DNA of 64,000 bases from Branchiostoma floridae (GCF_000003815.2 NC_049992.1:5218481-5282480), one strand, 5' to 3'. Numbered from the stretch's first letter, positions 53,315 through 63,044 are shown. Translations and numbers: made by a program. Notes: generated from the letters alone by a model not told the origin.

Positions 53315-56300
53315 GAAGAGAGAGAGAGAGTGAGAGTGAGAGAGAGGAAGAGAGAGAGAGAGTGAGAGTGAGAGAGAGAGAGAGGAAGAGAGAGAGAGAG
53401 AGCGGAAGAGAGAGGGACAGCGAGAGAGAGAGGAAGAGAGAGAAGGAGAGAGAGAGGGAGTCACAGGTTAGAGAAAAGAGTCACTGATGTTCGCTCTCTG
53501 GCCAAAGGTTGTCCTGGCTTAGGTCACATTTCCAAACTGGGGCCCGGCCGGGATGTTTTAAGAAACGAAAACTCGAGTTATATGCCTAGAAAAATACTCA
53601 AATTATGTCCTTGAATTTTATTTTGACATTTTATGTATTTTGAAGTCTGTTATATCATTCTTTTCGCTCCCGAAACCTGCTCGGCCGGGCCCCTTTTTTG
53701 AAATGTGACATAACCCTAACCTGTAACACAGCGGTATGTCGGCTCCAGGTACATGTGTCTCACGTGGCAGGGGTCACCGGAAACATATCCGCTGGTTCTT
53801 ATGGTGCACTCCTGTAAACCCTCACAGGCTCCCTTCAGGACGGCCAGGCTGTTGGCGGCTCGGCAGTCGGCGTCACAGGGCCGGCAGGGGCAGACAGGGG
53901 TGGCCGTCCGGTCGTACTTGGCGTAGTCGATGAAGACAGTCTGTCCTGTCGGGCACGACAGCTGCAGAGGGTTGCTCCAGCAGGCAAAGGTAGTCTCTGT
54001 ATAAGAAAAAAATCAAGACAATAGCATGTCCAGGGCCAAACACACTAAAAGTCCTATCTTGGAATGCAGTGGATTTATGAACGTTCCTCATTAATTTTGT
54101 AAATTAGCTGCTGATTTGCATAATCAGTATTGCATTATGTAAGTCATCCCTTAGGATATATACCACTGAAAAATCACGACCACAGCATGTTCAGAACACG
54201 GGATGTCAAAAATTGTGCTGTAGTACCTTAGCAAGCCGCTAGGGGGCCCATTATAAAACTTGACTTTCGTTTTCCTGACCCGTACCCACCTACCAAATAT
54301 TAGCATCCATTCAAGCATTCTTTCTCTTTTTATGCATTCCACAAACAAACGGACCCACACACTCGGCCCGCTACCGTCCTGACAAAATATGCTACGCCAA
54401 CCATTTTCGAACTTAACCTTCCTTTCTGCAACCGCTGCTTAAATACCAAATATCATGAAAATCCATACACATCTTCTTGAGCTATATGCTGTTGGCATGG
54501 ATTTATGAACTGTCCTCATTAATTATGCAAATTATCTATTGATTTGCATAATTAGTATTACATTATGTAAGTCATCATTCATACCATATATCTACATACC
54601 AAAAATCCTGATGATCCGTCAACACGTCCTCGAGTTATTCTCGTCCAAAGTTGGAAAGGAAATTGGTGCCTGCAGTTCCAAAAAAAGCCGCTAGGGGGTC
54701 CAAACTCACAGCACTTGCTCTCTGCCCCAAGGGCTATTTACCCTTCAAAAATCCTGACTACAGCATGTCCAGAACACGTGATCTCAAAATATTTTAAAAC
54801 TTTTGCTGTAGTACCTTAGGGAGCCGCTAGGGGGGCCCTAACTGGACGCTACCATAGTCCTCGACCCTCAGGCATGAGGATGGTACTAGGTAAAGGTAAA
54901 GACCCCGTATCTCAAGCAGATTCTACAATGGCATAAAAGAGTACCAAACTGGCCAGGAGATAGTCAGCCAAGAGGTGTCCATTTGCCAGTGGCGAAACAC
55001 ACTCCTAAGCCGGCTTTACTCCTTTGCCAGCTTTTGATACTATCTAATGCTAGCGTAGGATCTGCTTGGAGATTAAAAGAACCCACCTTAAGGGTCCAGA
55101 GTAAGATCTTACCACAGGCGGGCACATCACAAAACTCCCATCTCTCCCCTGGGTCCGTGGTGAAGCACCAGACACCGGATTGATGATCCGGATTCCGGCA
55201 GAAGTCATGCTCCAGTCCGGAGGTTGGGTACGCAGACGGTTTTAAGCCATGTACGTGAGGCGTCTGACTGCTCCAACTTTGGCACAGCTTGCCTGTTTTC
55301 ATTGTATTCATGTTACTTTCACAGAAGGGAACATATTGTTTTTGCTTTGTTTCTTCTTCTTTTCCGCGCAAATAAGGTCAACGACCTGGGCCAGACGGCT
55401 GTCACCATGGTAACCGGTAAAGTAGCAGGCACCATGTGGTGTTCGGTTACATAATGTAGCAAATGTCAGATCTAGAGGAGCTCGGGTCACTACATTTATA
55501 ATGTGTTCAAATAAGAATGAACAAAACAGTTGCCAGTGTTAGACTACAACATGTAAAGGTAACATTCTGTATTTGCTTGCAAGTATTACCTTTCTAGTGA
55601 TTATTACTCTCCAAGCAGAGGTAAGGCTCCGGCTGTTTTTAAACGTTTTTTGGTCGTTTTTATCGGGCTTTCTATTTTGTACTTGAAAACCTTTGTTTGG
55701 CTGGTGTACTTCAAGAAAAATGATAGAATAGAAAGCCCGATACAAACGGCTAAAAACGTGAAAAAAGCAGCCGGAGCTTAACCTCTGCTTGGAGAGTAAT
55801 TGATTATCCCACTTGTAAATGCGGCTATCATTGTGAAACTGAACATTTAATTATCTCCTAGTCCTACACTGTAAACTCTATACTCAACGACCTAAAGTCA
55901 ATGACAGTACATAAATATGTTCTTAACGTTACTGTTAACAAGGTCAACATCGCTTTCACCTTTACAAAAATGTCATATTTTGATATTTTCCATACATATA
56001 TCCATTGCACAGGTAGATTCTCCTCATTGATTCAGCACCGACTTGTCTAAATTTACCTTTCTGTTATCCATTATGTATTTATGTATGTAACGTTACATAT
56101 GTTGTTAATTACTATTAATTCATGCCAATGTTTTTGAGTAGAAGGCTTCATATGATCAAATTGTCCCTTTTTCCTGGTACTCACAAAATATATGTGAATA
56201 AAAAGTCTTGCCTGTTTCTGTCATATAAACGGTCCCTCTGTAGGACGACCCATCTCCCAACTGGCAAGTTGTTGGTTGAGGAAACTTGAAATGAAATTGA

Positions 56301-59300
56301 TAAACACTACCTTGAATGGACCGATCCTGTCGAACGCCATATCGAACAAAAAGAACCCCCTATTCTATTTCGAACGCCTCCGTCAAAAACTGCCACAGTG
56401 GGAAAGAAATGGCTATTTTTGACGAAGTTGTTCGAAATAGAACCATGATCGAACAAGGGGCGGGGTTTTGGGATCGGTCCATTTCAAGTGGGCTGCAAAA
56501 CACAGGAAGTATATCCTCATAGGCGGATGATTGTCAATCCAAATAAATTCAGACTCTAAACTCAGTAACCACTGGATTCATGGTCAATGTACTTGGAATT
56601 CGTTAAAGTGAAACATTACGGGAACAAACTTCTCTCAACGAAAATACTACCGCAAATACCAAATGATTGCTAGATTTCCATGATATAACGTTAGGTATCT
56701 ACTAGTACTGTCTTGTGATTGTGCTAAAAAAATAGTAATTGCTGAGTGCTGCAAAAATCATAGACGGACTTACGGTGGTTGAGGTAAGATCGGTGGTGGT
56801 CCCATCCTGCGGTGTAGTTGTCAGCTCTGCAGCTGTACCATTGACTGGGGAATGTGTTGTTGTCATACCGGTAGTCCATGCAGGTGAACCAGATGGATAA
56901 ACTCCGGTGACCGAATCAGGCTGATGTAACGAAAAGAACACACAGCTTTAGCCCTCAAGATTGGAAAGACTTTGATCAACACTGCCTTGAATTTCAAGTG
57001 GGTTATAGCCCTCTTAGACTGGGGAAAACAGAGGTTTGACGTCTTGAATTAAAATGGACTTAACCATGTTTTGGATGGGAGAAAGGGTTATGAAGGCACG
57101 ACGAATATGTATTTGCGACGGAAATGGCCAAACGGACTCCATTGTGTTTTGTTCAGCGGTGTTCTCTTTTTACATTATTTTCGGTGATTATTGTACATTG
57201 CTTCGTCAATGTAAGGGGAATACTCTAACTTGTGGCATAGTTAGATGGAAATGATTTCTTCTTCGTTAAACGGAGGTCCCTGTTTGGGGAGAGCCACACC
57301 TCAAGCACGTTAAAGAACCCACCACACTTATCGAAAAGAGTAGGGCCCTTCCCGGTATGAGTCAATCAAATCTTAGAGTCTGGTCTCAGGATTGACATAT
57401 TGAAAATGTGATAGTCACCTGTTATGTCAAACCTTCCACAAATAAGTAATCGATGGATATGTTGCAGATATGTTGACTTTATGCACATGTAGAATGTTAA
57501 GGTGGGGTCACATCTGCGTATATATTAAGTCCGTATGAGGCGCGCATGGGAGTATTTGCCTCCTCCAGGCTCCACAGGTCGTTGGAAAAATAATAGAAAT
57601 TGGACGAACGTAAACAGGTAACATGTCAAACGAGTTAGCTGGGTCGCTAACCATGCGTCTCGGTCAGCTAACTCATCTGGCATGTTATGTATCTATATTT
57701 GTCCAATTTGTACTATTTTTCCCGCGACCTGTGGAGCCTGGTAGAGACTACAAGCTTCATACGCACCTCAAACGGACTTGAACATATACGCATGTGTGAC
57801 CACAGATGAACTAAACATTACTACTGTCTGCTCGCAACACCAACCCTCACAATTCCACCAGGTGTCATAATACTGCCACATAAAAATACATCATTGAGGA
57901 ATTGTCAACATTTTCTGGAACACCTGAATATATTAGGTGTATTACTGATGCTTCATTGCATTGGTCCATCTCTTCAAGTCACTTCAGATTCATGTATTTG
58001 TCTCATTCGGCGGTATCATGGCATCCGTTGGAGTCATGCGAGTTTATGTTAGTACCTAAAGGCGCCCTCTCACTGCACTTGCGTCAAACTTGCGGCACTG
58101 CAGGGTTCGTTCACTGCATCACTGTTTTATTATTTTCTCCGTTTTTTTAAAATCATAATTTAGATATTGCGTAATACGTAAAAGTATGACTTAGAAGACG
58201 ACAAAATACACAAAAAGTAAGAAAATTCGTTCTTTATCTCTGAAATTCATTGAGAGTATCTTTCGAACCCCGCAGTGACGCAAGTGCAGTGAGAGGACAC
58301 CTTTAGACATAAGACTAACCGGACGGATGGCATTTCCGTTCTCTTGATCAGCAGTAAAATGTAGGTTGGCTAGAAAAGTAGACGCAACCAGAGCTGAAAT
58401 CACAGCCGCAGTGATGAAGAATAGGAGTAGGCAGGAACGGCGAGATCCCGTGCAGCAAAGATGATCCGATTCTGTAAATAGTTACATTCAGACAGGGTAG
58501 GCATTAGAGCCATCATATCAAACTTTTCATTGTTAAATAACACACAAAAGACGCACTTCCTGCTAAGATCATCGAATCAATCTGTTATAGAAAATGTGGG
58601 ACATTTTATTTTTAACTGTTTTCAAAGAAGAAGTCAAACCCCGCAAGAGTAATATAGGTTTAGAATTGCATTCGATATTCTGTATGTTCCTTCAATCAGT
58701 TAATCTTGTATGTTAGAATTTAGATCATTTACCTGTTTGTAATCACTTCATGTATTTGATTTTGTTCACTTGCAATTAGCCCCATGGGCATTAATTTGCA
58801 ATAAAGTCTCTATTATATTGTGCATACGGCGATTAAGTTTAGACATCCAGATAATTTAAATATAGCAATAACTCAAGCAACTAGCTGGGCGTGATTTTGG
58901 AAACGGTTAGACGTTTCAGATAGCATTCATTATCTTTCCCTAGGGACACTGATGAGATCTTGTTGAAGAGCATGATTTTACTCTCTATACGAATGGATAT
59001 GGGAGGCGAAGACAACTTTTGGATGTAAGTAAGTCCCGGCAGGACTGACAATAGGCATCTCTGCAATTGTAATGCAGCCGATGATTGTTTTTAGAATCCT
59101 TAATGGTAGTTTTCATGCTGGAGTACAAACTGTAGTATACTTTTGAATAAATAGACTCTTTTTTTCATAACACTTGTTTTATATTCGCCGACGATTCGGT
59201 GACCGTCTGTCACCTTTCTCATGGCAGTTCTGACTGGTTCACGTTGTTTTTTTTTGTTTTTTTTATTGGTATACATACAAGACAAGACACAGTGGTAAAT

Positions 59301-60531
59301 GCACTTTAGCAAAGCTAATATTAACGTTACCACAAGGACATTTGAAAATAAAATAAACAAAGGACAAAACAATGCGAGATCAAATAAAATAGTAGTACAG
59401 CAGTGGGGTGACGGATCCAACAAATAAATATATATACATACAGGATTTTAAAGGAAAATGTTCAATCAATTTGAAAACGGTTGGTCGTATGTATGTCTGT
59501 GTGAGATGCATGATATGGGTATTTGTTTCTGTTGGTAAAGTGGGTGAACCCCTGTGTAAAAGTTGTGTTAAGGCTGGGTCAGACAAAGTTTTCAAAACAA
59601 GGGTTGAACCTAAAAGGTCTTGAAGATTGCAGAGAAGGGATTTTCTAAGTTGATTGTAGTTCACATTGTACCGCAGCTTTGTCATGAAGAAACAACATTA
59701 AGTCTCTTTACTCCGTAGCGTATCAACCTGATAAAACTTTTAACTCTATCGACCAGACATGTTTAAATTATATATTCAAGTCGCTTTTAAGTTCAGGTAT
59801 AATTCTCTGTTTTATTTTTCTTCCGGTGGGGGGGGGGGGGGGTGTGACTCATGCTCACTGTTGTAATTTCTTGTACGTTTATTCTTATCCAATTCATTTA
59901 CTTATTATAGTCCTGTGTAAAATATTGTTTTTAATATATGTTCAAGTAGCGGCATTAAAATAAGTTGTGTACAACTAGACTTCGCCGTCACTTTATCCTT
60001 GTACTTTTCTGTATCTGTATCTGTATCTGTATCTATATAGCCGGTATAACCGCCGTTCGGTGTAACACACCAGCTTCACAGGCACGCGGCGCGGCAGCAG
60101 CTGGTTATATTACACCGAACGACCCGTCCCACCTAGCTTTTGCACATCTATCTGCAAGAGTTCTTTAAAACTACTAAGAGAAGATGCCCCTACTGTACTT
60201 AGTGATAACAAATTCCACTCTACGATTTGTATTTTTACATGTACTTTTCAATAACAAAAGATAAGGAAGTAAATACCTCTGTCGTCATCTTGCACACCAG
60301 ACCCGTAGGTCGGGTTGTTATGCAGGCCAGTCGCTGTCTTCTGTGTTTTGATAGGCATTCCGGTGTCTTTCTGTGTATCAGTTGGTTGATCACTATTTTC
60401 GCTGTCCGCACCAGTGTGCTGTTGGCTCTCGCTGTCTTCCTGGTCGACTGACTGGTACACGTTTGGCTCAGGATTATCAGTAGCAATGCATTCGATCTCA
60501 GCTTCCTCGTTATTGGCAGGAATTGCTGTTT
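48365..60531 (-). CDS. Type II membrane protein: kringle, SUEL lectin and VPS62 domains (10 exons, ends incomplete)
   Basis: Ten exons on the minus strand, joined in consistent phase. Order: acidic cytoplasmic tail with NVYQS and NPTYGSG; membrane anchor SCLLLFFITAAVISALVAST after RR; Thr-rich stalk; kringle (CQLGDGSSYRGTVYMTETG to CDVPAC); galactose-binding SUEL-type lectin (Cys-rich, GDPC near its end); VPS62/DUF946 domain over four exons (KYAPKIWL, FYWMFYPYNG, VGDWEHMTLRL, YKGRWGD). A cytoplasmic N-terminus and no signal peptide imply type II topology with the lectin outside. Kringle and SUEL domains bind proteins and sugars respectively, so a surface recognition or adhesion role is inferred. 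The initiating Met is uncertain, and the last exon after WGDRK was not found. Introns hold many MITEs and LINE fragments. Confidence 0.85.
48640..48960 (+). repeat. Dispersed repeat (tagcagcttgctaaggtact type)
   Basis: Contains ataactcgagaagccttgga, ggcccccta, gctaaggtactgcag and gacggatcgtcatgattt. The same phrases, in either strand, recur near 10440, 15600, 17040, 51560, 54180, 54620 and 62700. A widespread interspersed family, type unresolved. Confidence 0.6.
49262..49612 (-). mobile_element. LINE C-terminus and 3' end
   Basis: The minus strand encodes VEDEQHFILHCKLYHEERIA and FPYFKHLNATDKFLFLM up to a stop, the C-terminal Cys/His module of non-LTR retrotransposons, then aataaaggtcttcaatcatc. 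Truncated upstream. Confidence 0.75.
49822..49917 (-). CDS. Type II protein exon 9: VPS62 part 3
   Basis: 96 bases, phase 1 to 1; acceptor tttgccag, donor gtaatt. Encodes TYNWDPASRTYRKGAVAVQT and EGTHPILYSAA, fitting the 'GSH...YxxxG' section of VPS62 proteins. Confidence 0.83.
50286..50715 (+). repeat. Pair of 115-130-base direct repeats with conserved open frame
   Basis: 50286-50400 and 50583-50715 share ctttacgtgcaggcaaa through acgtggcggacgtgg. In one plus-strand frame both read VELYVQAK then YVAVLTYSLPALA and SPRFQKYVADV, with several synonymous differences. They sit in an intron of the minus-strand gene. Confidence 0.7.
50987..51127 (-). CDS. Type II protein exon 8: VPS62 part 2
   Basis: 141 bases, phase 1 to 1; acceptor ttttcatcag, donor gtacga. 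Encodes GLWSLWGTCMGGMRGVLRHV and GDWEHMTLRLVGGHP. The GDWEH motif is the best conserved landmark of the VPS62 family. Confidence 0.87.
51200..51720. repeat. Dispersed repeats, several partial copies
   Basis: A/T-rich text with aattatgcaaattaag, tcctcatttgcataacat, ttgtgctgcagtacc, gccgctagggagcccc and gtttttgagttatcttgaaa. Same family as 48640-48960, opposite orientation. Confidence 0.55.
52380..52751 (-). CDS. Type II protein exon 7: VPS62 part 1
   Basis: 372 bases, phase 1 to 1; acceptor atcgctacag, donor gtaagt. Encodes LEDLVTKYAPKIWLAKGERY and PSSVDFHL, then a Cys pair in CSESCHMST and FYWMFYPYNGPDPACPG. N-terminal VPS62/DUF946 region. Confidence 0.9.
52776..52817. repeat. (TA)n palindrome
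   Basis: aggtatatatatatatatat on the left and its complement on the right make a 40-base self-complementary run just upstream (gene sense) of the VPS62 exon acceptor. Confidence 0.85.
52880..53463. repeat. GA-rich microsatellite, about 580 bases
   Basis: (GA)n broken by gaggaagag, acagcag and gagtgag variants. Read on the minus strand it is a Ser/Leu open frame of no significance. It acts as a very long pyrimidine-rich stretch on the transcribed sense strand of the intron. Confidence 0.95.
53523..53709. mobile_element. MITE with gtcacatttc...gggcccggccggg ends
   Basis: Inverted ends gtcacatttccaaactgggg and ccccttttttgaaatgtgac with matching ggccggg blocks. Partial relatives near 46610-46820 and 51910-51960. 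Its end lies 11 bases from the SUEL-lectin exon donor. Confidence 0.8.
53721..53996 (-). CDS. Type II protein exon 6: SUEL-type galactose-binding lectin domain
   Basis: 276 bases, phase 1 to 1; acceptor tcttatacag, donor gttagg. One exon holds the whole domain of about 92 residues with 10 Cys: LQLSCPTGQTVFIDYAKYDR, VLKGACEGLQEC, then SGDPCHVRHMYLEPTYRC. The LSCPxG start, ACxGxxxC middle and GDPC...YLEPxYxC end match SUEL/RBL lectins. Phase 1-1 makes it a mobile symmetric module. Confidence 0.93.
54100..54860. repeat. Two copies of the dispersed repeat
   Basis: Copies at about 54110-54300 and 54500-54840 share aattagctgctgatttgcat, cattatgtaagtcat, cagcatgtccagaacacg and gtaccttagggagccgctag. 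Intronic. Confidence 0.6.
54908..55075. mobile_element. MITE with atctcaagcagat ends (second copy)
   Basis: Ends tatctcaagcagattc and gatctgcttggagatta; same family as 24169-24352, sharing ctggc.a.gag.agt and ttgatactatct phrases. Confidence 0.75.
55113..55292 (-). CDS. Type II protein exon 5: second part of kringle
   Basis: 180 bases, phase 1 to 1; acceptor atgaaaacag, donor gtaaga. Encodes KLCQSWSSQTPHVHG and then HDFCRNPDHQSGVWCFTTDP and WEFCDVPAC. These match the kringle core (CQxWxxQTPHxH, CRNPD, WCxTTDP, CDxPxC). The kringle start is in the next exon upstream. Confidence 0.92.
55605..55798. mobile_element. MITE with tactctccaagcagag ends (second copy)
   Basis: Ends tactctccaagcagaggt and acctctgcttggagagta; sister of 42044-42228. 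It seems to have split the LINE fragment in which it lies. Confidence 0.8.
55799..56210 (+). mobile_element. LINE C-terminal fragment with 3' tail
   Basis: Plus strand encodes CKCGYHCETEHLIIS before a stop, a degenerate LINE C-terminal Cys/His motif, then a non-coding tail ending gtgaataaaaagtcttg. The stretch before the MITE (about 55515-55600) may be its upstream part (VRLQHVKVTFCI). Confidence 0.6.
56212..56284 (-). CDS. Type II protein exon 4: start of kringle
   Basis: 73 bases, phase 0 in, phase 1 out; acceptor tttcatttcaag. Encodes FPQPTTCQLGDGSSYRGTVY and MTETG, the first Cys and YRGT of a kringle. An alternative acceptor 27 bases later would drop the first Cys, so this start is preferred. 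Donor is gcaaga (GC type). Confidence 0.8.
56310..56486. mobile_element. MITE with ttgaatggaccgatcc ends
   Basis: Inverted ends ttgaatggaccgatcc and ggatcggtccatttcaa with internal ttcgaacgcc and ttcgaaatagaa complementary blocks. Lies close to the kringle-start exon. Confidence 0.7.
56774..56920 (-). CDS. Type II protein exon 3: Thr-rich stalk
   Basis: 147 bases, phase 0 to 0; acceptor gttacatcag, donor gtaagt. Encodes PDSVTGVYPSGSPAWTTGMT and TTTPQDGTTTDLTSTT, a mucin-like stalk between membrane and kringle with one N-glycosylation sequon (NGT). Confidence 0.87.
57501..57804. mobile_element. Foldback element of about 300 bases
   Basis: Ends ggtggggtcacatctgcgta and tacgcatgtgtgaccac pair, and inner blocks (tccacaggtcg with cgacctgtgga; gagttagct with agctaactc) keep pairing to the centre. 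Confidence 0.75.
58057..58305. mobile_element. MITE with taaaggcgccctctcactgc ends
   Basis: Ends ctctcactgcacttgcg and cgcaagtgcagtgagag are inverted. Same family as 40776-40995. Its end is about 14 bases beyond the membrane-anchor exon donor. Confidence 0.75.
58320..58471 (-). CDS. Type II protein exon 2: membrane anchor
   Basis: 152 bases, phase 1 in, phase 0 out; acceptor ctatttacag, donor gttagt. Encodes ESDHLCCTGSRR, then the hydrophobic SCLLLFFITAAVISALVAST, then FLANLHFTADQENGNAIRP. Arg-Arg on the N-terminal side supports an inside-to-outside (type II) orientation. Confidence 0.9.
58690..58825 (+). mobile_element. LINE 3'-end fragment
   Basis: caattagccccatgggcatt and tgcaataaagtctctatta resemble the 3' end of the LINE at 18850-19293. 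No coding part. Confidence 0.5.
60277..60531 (-). CDS. Type II protein exon 1 (first coding exon found): acidic cytoplasmic tail
   Basis: Ends in phase 1 with donor gtattt. Reading frame fixed by the next exon gives ETAIPANNEEAEIECIATDN, PEPNVYQSVDQEDSESQQH and NPTYGSGVQDDDR: acidic, with two Tyr in NPxY-like or YxxV settings. The 5' limit is uncertain: acceptor gtaccgaag is possible, and an in-frame ATG (MPIKTQK) could be a start, giving a tail of about 28 residues before the next exon. Confidence 0.65.
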
Positions 60532-60705
60532 CTTCGGTACAGTAGAGAGGAATATTTTTGTTATAAATTTTATTTCACCTTATTTTATTAAAAGTGTAAC
60601 AAGAAAATACAGAGGGCATCATAGACAGCAACGTTTATGTTTGATGCCATCGAACACACAGACATTATACAGTGGAGCATTTACGTAGAATAAAGCAGTA
60701 ATACG

Positions 60706-61137
60706 TAGGGCTGGGTATCGGTACAGCGTACCGGTACAAAACCGGTTTTTCTTATTGGACCGGTCCAGAAAAACCGGACCTGAAAAAATTGGGTGGACCA
60801 AGTGTTGGACCGATTAGAAAATTAACATATTATTTATCAGGCATTCACACGTTTTGGCGCTTGCAGGTTGAAGAAAATAACAAGAGTGAAGTAAAGTAGA
60901 ATTTATAGTAATTTCTACCAAGTTTTACAGCCAATCGCACAGGTGCAGTTAGCGTTGTAGGATTTTAAAACGCCAGTGGAAGTCTAGTACTCCGCCAAAC
61001 AGATTTCTTTGTAGTGAAATGGACCATTGGTATGACTCATACTGAATCAGGTCCAGGTTCAGGTCCGGACCTGGACCTGATCCTTTGGACCTGAACCGGA
61101 CCTGGACCTGAATTTTCTGTACCGGTACCCAGCCCTA
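60706..61137. mobile_element. 432-base element with tgggtaccggtac-type ends
   Basis: Ends tagggctgggtatcggtac and gtaccggtacccagcccta; second full member of the family at 44864-45329. It lies between the cytoplasmic exon and its upstream copy. Confidence 0.8.
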
Positions 61138-61266
61138 GTGTATGCATAAAGTAAGTAAAGTAGCAATGACAAGAATTCGTATATGCATTACGTAAAAACA
61201 ACACAATCTAAATTTCTTTACAAAACTATGCAATGAAATTGATTTGTACTGGAGTACAAATAGTAC

Positions 61267-61490
61267 CTTCGTCTCCGCCTTGTTGTTCCTCACCGGGCAA
61301 GTAGAGTTAGTTTTCAGGAGCGCCCTTCTGTGTCTTGTTGTGTAGTGCTGTGTCTCTGTAGACAGTCGGCTGCCGCTGGTTCTCGATGTCATCTTCGGGG
61401 AACGACTGGTGCACGTGGCTGATAGAATCTGCGTCAGCTCCTCCGTACGCGTCTTCGGTAGGAATCGACGTTTGTTCATAGTAGGGCCGT
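61267..61490 (-). pseudogene. Degenerate upstream copy of the cytoplasmic exon
   Basis: In the frame set by its donor (gtacta, phase 1) it reads RPYYEQTSIPTEDAYGGADA, HVHQSFPEDDIENQRQ and NKTQKGAPEN, then TAA, then LYLPGEEQQGGDE. It aligns with the exon at 60277-60531 (QTSIP with ETAIP, KTQKGA with KTQKTA). One in-frame stop and loss of the AG at the matching acceptor suggest a dead copy. Another open frame begins ATG (MNKRRFLPK), but does not match downstream phase. Confidence 0.65.
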
Positions 61491-61600
61491 GTTGATTTGA
61501 TTAATGGATTTGATTGATTTTAATATCCCGGCAAATATTAGGGTTTGTGCTGTTATCATTGTAATAGTAAACAGTAAATCGAGACGGACACGCAAACAGG

Positions 61601-61826
61601 TAGCCTCCATAGCAGGCTCTCTGGGGCCTTTTTTTTGGCTCATTATACATTTTTGCTGGTCATTTCATTTTCTCCCGGGTCGCTGATTGTCGGCCGTCGC
61701 TGATTACTGGCCCCTTGGATCAGCAACGGCCGCGCCGGCAATCAGCGACCCAGTACAAAAAGAAATGGCCAGCAAAAGTGTATTATAAGCCAAAAAAAGG
61801 CCTCAGAGAGCCTGCTATTGAGGCTA
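61601..61826. mobile_element. Foldback MITE with tagcctccatagcaggctct ends
   Basis: Ends tagcctccatagcaggctct and agagcctgctattgaggcta pair, with gggtcgctgatt and aatcagcgaccc inside. Long near-complete hairpin. Confidence 0.8.
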
Positions 61827-62115
61827 TAAACAGTAGGCTGACACAAAGGGAAAGAAACACGTCCTTGAATGGGACCCCTGGTCCGAATGACATTGAGGAA
61901 TGCGATTGAAAATAGTTCTAAGACCTCATACCTTTGCCAAATAGTTTGAATCTTTTTGAGTGAATTCGATGTATTTATAAATCCTTCCATTTGATCACAT
62001 AAGTGCGCAAATAAGGTCCTGATTTGCATAATTTGGCTTGTTTGACCATCCTCTCTACCCAAAAGGCATAAGCACAAAGTATGAACGCTTTATTGTAGCA
62101 GAGAAGGCCATTTTA

Positions 62116-62365
62116 TAGCCTGGGTACCATTCTCCGCGGTCGGCTTTGGGGAGCTTTACCCGGCACCGACCTGCTTCTGTCAGCCTGTCTGATTAGCTGC
62201 CCTTTGAGATTTCGCCGATAGAGCTTGTAGCCGGCCTTTTGAGTTTACCCCGCCCGCGACTAAATTAATCTAACCCCGTAAGAACTCCCCCGGCCTGTAC
62301 CAATTAACTGTACGGGCGGTCACCTCTACACCGCCGAGCGCCTCGATGGTATGGTTCCCAGGCTA
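62116..62365. mobile_element. Foldback element with tagcctgggtacca ends
   Basis: Ends tagcctgggtaccat and atggttcccaggcta. Related in its terminal TAGCCTGG to the short hairpins at 2713 and 3563. Confidence 0.7.
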
Positions 62366-62539
62366 GCCATTTTAGTGTTTCCTGACGTAAACATTAAACT
62401 GATTTGCATGATTTATGTCTAATAATGTTCACCATCACTAAGCTTCATTGTGTTGTTTTGCGTATGAAATTTCTATCCTTGACTACCAAGGAATTATAAT
62501 ATTTTCCCGTTAATCATGCAAAACAGGTCGCAATTTGCA

Positions 62540-62830
62540 TAATTGCTATCTATTGTCATTTCTCTATTTTCTCAGTTGTATATGTGAGAAGTTTAAAACT
62601 TCTATCATGGAATGCTATGGACTAATAAACCCTTCCTCATTAATTATGCAAATTAGCTGTTGATTTACATAATTAGTATCTCATTATTTAAGTCGTCACT
62701 TATGCTATGTACATACCAAAAATCATGACAATCCGTAGACACATGTACATTCTCGAGTTATTCTCGTCCAAATTTTAAAAGGAAATCGGCACCTGCAGCC
62801 GCTAGGGGTCCAAACTTACAGCACTTGCTC
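62540..62830. repeat. Dispersed repeat copy
   Basis: Shares attaattatgcaaattagct, gattt.cataattagtatc and tcgagttattctcgtccaaa with 54500-54700. No coding. Confidence 0.55.
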
Positions 62831-63044
62831 TCTGTCCCAACAAGGGATATCTACTCGCAAATCACAGCCACATTTCACTCGTTCTCATTGAAATGTCGAA
62901 AATGGCATTTTTTTGGTCGAAAAATAAATCGGCTTCATTTTCACTGAAAACTACTTGGTTGTTTGGGAAAATTCCTCTTTTAACCATAGCCAAAAAAATG
63001 GCAACTTATCATTTTCGGTCCCATTGATAATACATTACAGGGCA

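Larger units (their letters stand above)
55293..56211 (-). other. GC-AG intron within the kringle, bounded by 11-base direct repeats
   Basis: Donor read on the minus strand is cag|gcaag, acceptor aaaacag|gc. The 11 bases aaacaggcaag occur at both ends (55288-55298 and 56207-56217 in plus coordinates). Inside are a MITE and a plus-sense LINE tail that ends at the donor side. Confidence 0.7.

Noticed and set aside
52733-53464. 243-codon minus-strand frame of Ser and Leu
   Set aside because: It is translation of the GA microsatellite; low complexity, no start context and it overlaps a real exon boundary.
61135-61479. 114-codon frame starting MNKRRFLPKTRTEE as the true first exon of the type II gene
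   Set aside because: Its phase at the donor does not join the membrane-anchor exon, while the other frame matches the downstream copy residue by residue.
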